The notes below the pieces were generated by a model, which worked only from the letters and a program-made list of their open reading frames with translations, had not been told where the DNA came from and ran no database searches. The translations under genes and the position numbers were made by a program. A stretch of DNA of 34,961 nt, from contig JAKQEI010000161.1 in the NCBI GenBank assembly GCA_029573495.1, positions 1-34,961 of the forward strand, given 5' to 3'. Shown here piece by piece: positions 30,860 through 34,961 of this stretch; the first letter of the stretch is position 1; every line of letters starts with the position of its first letter. The stretch comes from Bacteroidota bacterium. GTDB taxonomy: Bacteria > Bacteroidota > Bacteroidia > Flavobacteriales_F > PHOS-HE28.

Positions 30860-31770
30860 TTGCCCGGTCGGGTCAGCTCCTTGAAGATGTCCTCCATCGC
30901 GCGTTCGCTCCGGTGCATGCCCAGTACCTGCAGGTCATTGTCCACCGCGAACCGGAACACCGCGGGGCGGATGTCACTGGCCATGTCGTGCTCCAACAGC
31001 CAGAGGCGGTCCTCCTTGCGGTGCACGTTGAGCACACCACCGATGTTCTTCAGCACATTCGCCGCCACGGCCTTGTCGAATTCCACCTCCAGCAGCACGC
31101 GTTGCTGTGGGCCGCTGCGCAACGAACTGGCCTTGTCGTCCGCCACCAATTTCCCACGATCGATGATGATCACACGGTCGCAGATGGCCTCCACCTCCTG
31201 CATGATGTGGGTGCTCAGCATCACGGTCTTCTTCTCGCCCATGCGCTTGATCAGCGCGCGCACCTCCACCAATTGATTGGGGTCGAGGCCACTGGTCGGT
31301 TCGTCCAGGATGAGCACCTCCGGGTCATGGATCATGGCCTGCGCCAGCCCGACACGTTGGCGATACCCTTTGCTCAACGCGCCGATCCGCTTATGCCGCT
31401 CGGGACCGAGGCCCACCAGCTCGATCATCTCCCTCACCCGCGGACCGCGATGGCGAAGGCCATGCATGCCGGCCACGAGGTCCAGGTATTCGGGCACGTA
31501 CAGATCGAGGTAGAGCGGGTTGTGCTCCGGGAGGTAGCCCACATGGCGCCGTACGCTAAGGCTGTCCTTGCCCGTGTCGAAGCCACACACGCTGGCCGAG
31601 CCGTCCGAAGGGGGCAGGTAACAGGTGAGGATCCGCATCATCGTGCTCTTCCCTGCACCGTTGGGGCCTAGGAAGCCCACCACCTCGCCACTTCCCACGG
31701 AGAAGGACACGTTATCCAGTGCTCTCTGAGGTCCGTAGAGCTTGGTGATGCCGGAGACGGAGATGGACAT
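30856..31770 (-). CDS. gldA: ABC transporter ATP-binding protein, GldA type
   Basis: A 304-residue ATPase. Walker A GPNGAGKST (residues 35-43), the Q-loop-region GYLPEHNPLYLDLYVPEYLDLVAGMHGL, signature LSKGYRQRVGLAQAM, Walker B VLILDEPTSGLD, and switch STH are intact. MSISVSGITKLYGPQRALDNVSFSV and the PEHNPLYLDLYV stretch are characteristic of the gliding-motility GldA branch. Its partners GldF and GldG (permease and accessory) are not adjacent here; a GT-C-like membrane protein is. Gliding itself is not shown. The start at 31770 follows TACTTTCG by 6 bases; longer frames run into the divergent rsgA. Confidence 0.88.
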   Translation of the reverse strand: MSISVSGITKLYGPQRALDNVSFSVGSGEVVGFLGPNGAGKSTMMRILTCYLPPSDGSASVCGFDTGKDSLSVRRHVGYLPEHNPLYLDLYVPEYLDLVAGMHGLRHRGPRVREMIELVGLGPERHKRIGALSKGYRQRVGLAQAMIHDPEVLILDEPTSGLDPNQLVEVRALIKRMGEKKTVMLSTHIMQEVEAICDRVIIIDRGKLVADDKASSLRSGPQQRVLLEVEFDKAVAANVLKNIGGVLNVHRKEDRLWLLEHDMASDIRPAVFRFAVDNDLQVLGMHRSERAMEDIFKELTRPGK

Positions 31771-31776
31771 GCTGCG

Positions 31777-31815
31777 CGAAAGTAGCGCGCGCGTAGCGTG
31801 ACGCACCCATCTTTG
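31777..31815. promoter_or_regulatory. Overlapping divergent promoters of gldA and rsgA
   Basis: In the 49-base gap the minus strand has TACTTTCG (31777-31784), 6 bases before the gldA ATG. The plus strand has CATCTTTG (31808-31815), 4 bases before the rsgA ATG. Each is one mismatch from TANNTTTG. The -33 region of each promoter would lie next to the -7 box of the other. Confidence 0.5.
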
Positions 31816-31819
31816 CGGT

Positions 31820-32776
31820 ATGCCCACCGGACTCGTCATGCGATCCACCGGCAGCCGTTACCTCGTGCGCGGGGAGGATGGCTCGCTGCATGAGTGCATT
31901 GCGCGCGGAAACCTGCGCATCAAGGGCTGGAAGAGCACCAACCCCGTGTCCGTGGGCGATCGCGTGGACTACCTGCCTCAGGAGGATGAGGAGGCGGTGG
32001 GTACCATCGTGGAGCTGCACGACCGCACCAACTACCTCGTGCGCAAGAGCGTGAACCTGTCACACCATAAGCACGTGATCGCGGCCAACCTTGATCAGGC
32101 CTTGTTATTGGTCACCGTGGCAAGGCCACGCACGTCCTATGGCTTCATCGACCGGGTGTTGGTGACCGCCGAGACCTATCAGGTGCCGGTGGTCCTGGTC
32201 GTGAACAAGGTGGACGACCTGGACGAGGACGAGCAGGAGCGGTTGTTCGAGCTCGTGGACATCTACCAGCAGGCCGGTTACCAGGTGCTCATGACCGCGG
32301 CCCTGCTGGGGAAAGGGGTCGCCGAGGTCAAGCGGGTGATCGCCGGAAAGGTGAGCCTGGTGGTGGGTCACAGCGGGGTGGGGAAAAGCACGCTCATCAA
32401 TGCGATCGAACCAGACCTCGACCTGCACACCTTGGAGATCAGCGAGGCCAGCGGCAAGGGCCAGCACACCACCACCAACGCCGAGATGTACGAGTTGAAG
32501 CAGGTGGACGGTGACCGGCCGACCTTCCTGATCGACACCCCCGGGATCAAGGGCTTCGGCCTGGTGGACATCGATGCCCATCACATCGGTGACCAGTTCC
32601 CGGAGATGTTCCGGCTGAAGGGCGATTGCCGTTTCAACGACTGCCTGCACAAGGATGAACCCGGGTGCGCCGTGCGTGCGGCCGTGGAGAGCGGCGAGGT
32701 GGCCGAAAGCCGATACCGCAGTTACATCGATATGTTGAACGGGGTGGAGGAGGACAGCCCCTACCGCACTGAATGA
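31820..32776 (+). CDS. rsgA: Ribosome small-subunit-dependent GTPase RsgA
   Basis: A 318-residue circularly permuted GTPase that checks late 30S assembly near the decoding centre. An N-terminal OB-fold (residues 1 to about 75) precedes the permuted G motifs: G4 NKVDDL, then G1 GHSGVGKS (183-190), then G3 DTPGIKGFG. A C-terminal zinc knuckle Cys-x4-Cys-x-His-x5-Cys (CRFNDCLHKDEPGC) follows. Length is typical. CATCTTTG lies 4 bases before the ATG. The stop overlaps the next gene start by 4 bases. Confidence 0.97.
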   Translation: MPTGLVMRSTGSRYLVRGEDGSLHECIARGNLRIKGWKSTNPVSVGDRVDYLPQEDEEAVGTIVELHDRTNYLVRKSVNLSHHKHVIAANLDQALLLVTVARPRTSYGFIDRVLVTAETYQVPVVLVVNKVDDLDEDEQERLFELVDIYQQAGYQVLMTAALLGKGVAEVKRVIAGKVSLVVGHSGVGKSTLINAIEPDLDLHTLEISEASGKGQHTTTNAEMYELKQVDGDRPTFLIDTPGIKGFGLVDIDAHHIGDQFPEMFRLKGDCRFNDCLHKDEPGCAVRAAVESGEVAESRYRSYIDMLNGVEEDSPYRTE

Positions 32777-33615
32777 ACACCGCCATGCACAGGATCCTGC
32801 TCATCATTCCAGTGACCGCACTGCTCGCTTGTGGAAGTCCGAAGGCGGTGGTGCGGACATCCCTACCGGACGAGCCGGCGCGGCAGCTCGCGCACCGCGG
32901 CAGTGATGCCGTGCTCTGGCAGAACAGCAGCGCGGAGGCCTATTGGATCTACCGTCAGGCATACGAAGCGGCGACCACCCGGTTGATGTGGAACATCGTT
33001 GAGCTTGGGAAGGAGCAGCCCGCCGGCAGCCCGCGTCGTCCGATGGCCGTGATCGTGGACATCGACGAGACGGTGCTGGACAACAGTCCGTACCAGCTTC
33101 ACCTCGTTCGGTCCGGGCAGGTGTATGAGCAGGCCACATGGAAGGCGTGGACGGACAGCGCCGTCGCGAGACCTTGTCCGGGTGCCTTGGAATTCCTTCG
33201 CTCCGCCCGCAAGGCAGGGTGTGAGGTGTTCTATGTCACCAATCGGGATGTGCGCGAAAGGGCCAGCACGCTCAAGAACCTGAACGATCACGGATTTCCT
33301 GATGCGGACGAGGCGCACCTGTTGTTGATGGAGGGGAGCAGCGACAAGACGGAACGCCGCGCACGCGTTCGATCCACCCACGATGTGGTCCTGCTCGTTG
33401 GCGATCAGCTTCGCGACTTCGACGAACGGTTCAAGGACCGGTCCGTGAACGATGGTCGCAATACGGTGGACGTCATGGCCGACAGCTTGTCCCGGTACTT
33501 CATCCTGCTTCCGAACCCGATGTACGGCACCTACCGTGACGCCATCCAGGGCAAGGGTACCGAAGTCGAAAAGCTTCAACGCACGGAGGAATGGTTCCAA
33601 CGCAACGGTTATTGA
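32773..33615 (+). CDS. 5'-nucleotidase / acid phosphatase lipoprotein, e(P4) family
   Basis: A 280-residue HAD-superfamily class C phosphatase. A signal peptide with lipobox LLAC (Cys20) suggests outer-membrane or periplasmic anchoring. HAD motif I DIDET (Asp96 nucleophile, Asp98), motif II VTNRD, and a motif IV-like GDQLRDFDERF are present. YEQATWKAWTDSAVARPCPGALEFL is characteristic of the e(P4) branch. In Haemophilus, e(P4) dephosphorylates NMN and other nucleotides for uptake; the substrate here is unknown. It overlaps rsgA by 4 bases and leads directly into dtd with 1 base between. Confidence 0.93.
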   Translation: MNTAMHRILLIIPVTALLACGSPKAVVRTSLPDEPARQLAHRGSDAVLWQNSSAEAYWIYRQAYEAATTRLMWNIVELGKEQPAGSPRRPMAVIVDIDETVLDNSPYQLHLVRSGQVYEQATWKAWTDSAVARPCPGALEFLRSARKAGCEVFYVTNRDVRERASTLKNLNDHGFPDADEAHLLLMEGSSDKTERRARVRSTHDVVLLVGDQLRDFDERFKDRSVNDGRNTVDVMADSLSRYFILLPNPMYGTYRDAIQGKGTEVEKLQRTEEWFQRNGY

Positions 33616-33616
33616 G

Positions 33617-34069
33617 ATGCGAGCGGTGATCCAACGGGTGAGCAAGGCGGAGGTGGACATCGATGGTGTCCAGCGGTCCCATATCAACAGGGGTCTGCTC
33701 GTCCTCCTTGGCATCACCGTTGGCGACACCGAAGAGGACCTGGAGTGGCTCTGTGGGAAGATCGTCAGGCTCCGCATATTCCCTGATCCCGAAGGGCAGA
33801 TGAACCTGGACCTGCAACAGGTGCATGGCGACATTCTGCTCGTCAGCCAGTTCACGCTCCACGCGAGCACGGTGAAGGGCAACCGACCGAGCTACATCCG
33901 GGCGGCACGGCCGGAGGAGGCCACACCGCTCTATCTACGCGCCAAGCAGCGGCTCGGTGAACTGCTCGGCAGGCCCGTGCGCAGTGGCGAATTCGGCGCG
34001 AACATGCAGGTGTCCCTGGTCAACGACGGGCCGGTCACCATCATCATCGACAGTCAACTCCGCGAATGA
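33617..34069 (+). CDS. dtd: D-aminoacyl-tRNA deacylase
   Basis: A 150-residue enzyme that removes D-amino acids (and misacylated Gly) from tRNA. MRAVIQRVSKAEV is the standard start. SQFTL (77-81), KGNRPSY (87-93), and the cross-subunit Gly-cisPro motif at NDGPVT (Gly138-Pro139) are present. Length matches the family (about 145). The ATG at 33617 is 1 base after the upstream stop. The stop overlaps the MazG gene start. Confidence 0.97.
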   Translation: MRAVIQRVSKAEVDIDGVQRSHINRGLLVLLGITVGDTEEDLEWLCGKIVRLRIFPDPEGQMNLDLQQVHGDILLVSQFTLHASTVKGNRPSYIRAARPEEATPLYLRAKQRLGELLGRPVRSGEFGANMQVSLVNDGPVTIIIDSQLRE

Positions 34070-34407
34070 TGGACACGAATGAACCGTTGGGCAGCTTGCA
34101 GGCCGAGGTGGACGAATGGATCAAGACCACCGGGGTGCGCTACTTCGATCCGCTGACCAACATGGCCATGCTCAGTGAGGAGGTCGGGGAGGTGGCCCGG
34201 ATCATGGCCCGGCGCTACGGGGAGCAAAGCGAGAAGGAGAACGACCGCACAAAGGACTTGGGGGAGGAGCTGGCCGATGTGCTGTTCGTGGTCCTCTGCC
34301 TGGCCAACCAGACCGGTACCGACCTCCATGCGGCCTGGGAGAAGGCCATGGCCAAACGCACGCAGCGGGATGCGCGACGGCATCGGGACAACCCGAAGCT
34401 TGGCTGA
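34066..34407 (+). CDS. MazG-like nucleotide pyrophosphohydrolase
   Basis: A 113-residue all-alpha NTP pyrophosphohydrolase. The Mg-binding E-x-x-E...E-x-x-D pattern is seen as SEEVGEVAR (Glu39, Glu42) and GEELADVLF (Glu68, Asp71). Such short MazG proteins hydrolyse non-canonical or excess dNTPs to monophosphates; the exact substrate is unknown. Two consecutive ATGs (34066, 34069) are possible starts, and the first overlaps the dtd stop. It is the last gene of the overlapping rsgA-dtd-mazG chain; an 81-base gap follows. Confidence 0.9.
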   Translation: MMDTNEPLGSLQAEVDEWIKTTGVRYFDPLTNMAMLSEEVGEVARIMARRYGEQSEKENDRTKDLGEELADVLFVVLCLANQTGTDLHAAWEKAMAKRTQRDARRHRDNPKLG

Positions 34408-34488
34408 TCCGCTTGGTACGGCCTTTGCCGGCAAGGTCCCGCCCGAACATGGGCCGACGATTACCTTGCGAGCCGACCCCATCGACCC

Positions 34489-34961
34489 ATGATGCACCAC
34501 CGCACCACCGCCATCCTGCTCTCCCTGTTCATGATGACCGCCTTGTCCGCGCAAGGGGATAAGAGCCGTATCAAGGTGCGCATGGGCATGGAGGGCGCCG
34601 GTGATGCCCGTCTATCTGCCGTCGGCGTCACGCTCAGCAGTTCGAACGCGGTCCTGGTGCAGCGCCAGGAGGTGAACGAGGATGGCGTGGTGAAGGGTCT
34701 ACTCGATATCTACGACCGCGCGAAACTCGGGTTCGTGCGCTCCCAGCCACCGGTGGAGAAGCTGCGGAACGGGGCCAAGGTCGTCCCGGACCGGGTGGTA
34801 TCCTTCGGTGATCGGATCCTGATGATATCACGCGGTTACGGACAAGGGAAGACCGCCCTGCACTATCAGATCCTCGATGCGAACCTGACCCGTCTGCCTC
34901 CGCCGTATGAGTCCTTGTGCGAATGGCCGTTGACCATGCCGGCACCCACGACCGCCGAACC
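34489..34961 (+). CDS. Secreted protein of unknown function, truncated by the window end
   Basis: An open frame starting at ATG 34489 (or 34492) and running without a stop to the last base, giving at least 157 residues. MMHHRTTAILLSLFMMTALSAQ is a clear signal peptide. The mature part begins with a strand-rich segment (SRIKVRMGMEGAGDARLSAVGVTLSSSNAVLVQRQEVNEDGVVKG) with no motif I recognise. The C-terminus is missing, so a T9SS domain cannot be checked. TACCTTGC (34462-34469) upstream is a weak -7 candidate. Confidence 0.65.
   Translation, partial: MMHHRTTAILLSLFMMTALSAQGDKSRIKVRMGMEGAGDARLSAVGVTLSSSNAVLVQRQEVNEDGVVKGLLDIYDRAKLGFVRSQPPVEKLRNGAKVVPDRVVSFGDRILMISRGYGQGKTALHYQILDANLTRLPPPYESLCEWPLTMPAPTTAE

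Noticed and set aside
34425-34434. Palindrome TTGCCGGCAA as an operator or terminator
   Set aside because: It is short, has no T-run and no second copy in the window, so it is not distinguishable from chance.

Overview
The window is a gene-dense, high-GC chromosomal segment of a member of the Bacteroidota, most likely Flavobacteriales-like. The evidence is a type IX secretion (T9SS) C-terminal sorting domain on a large secreted protein, a GldA-type gliding ABC ATPase, a Bacteroidota-type heavy-metal RND pump fused to its outer-membrane channel, no obvious Shine-Dalgarno sequences, and a textbook Bacteroidota promoter (TTTG-N19-TACATTTG) in front of rplU. There are no rRNAs, tRNAs, insertion sequences, prophage genes or CRISPR arrays. 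No gene-free stretch exceeds about 150 bases.

Layout. 73-4143 (minus): mfd followed by a small membrane protein of unknown function. 4273-10333 (minus): a divalent-metal efflux operon made of a His-rich small protein, a CzcA-like RND pump fused to a TolC-like channel, and a CzcB-like lipoprotein adaptor. 10356-12308: DUF1697 protein (minus), a TerB-like protein (plus), RidA and an unknown 133-residue protein (both minus). 12333-15043: a T9SS-secreted Asp-box propeller protein (minus) divergent from a small secreted protein (plus). 15094-18875: fbp (minus), divergent from a GNAT acetyltransferase-lysC pair, then a membrane-anchored HPt-like protein (plus). 18872-22075 (minus): mgtE, a 2-hydroxyacid dehydrogenase and a lipoprotein glycerophosphodiesterase. 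22133-26889 (minus): a tightly overlapping operon serS, lipoprotein, TPR protein, DUF4286 protein, rsmA. 27011-29248 (minus): metK and then rplU-rpmA. 29324-31770 (minus): gldA and a polytopic GT-C-like membrane protein. 31820-34961 (plus): rsgA, an e(P4) acid phosphatase lipoprotein, dtd, a MazG-type pyrophosphohydrolase, and a secreted protein cut by the window edge.

Most of the gene content is housekeeping (translation, repair, SAM, aspartate pathway, gluconeogenesis) with one metal-resistance operon. The least expected signals are non-coding or structural. An 88-base palindromic element sits in frame inside mfd and adds about 29 residues. The octamer TANNTTYG (or a near match) recurs 4 to 6 bases before start codons, which suggests that many mRNAs here are leaderless. 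The rplU promoter is embedded in the metK terminator. The pump-channel fusion keeps an internal signal peptide at the junction.
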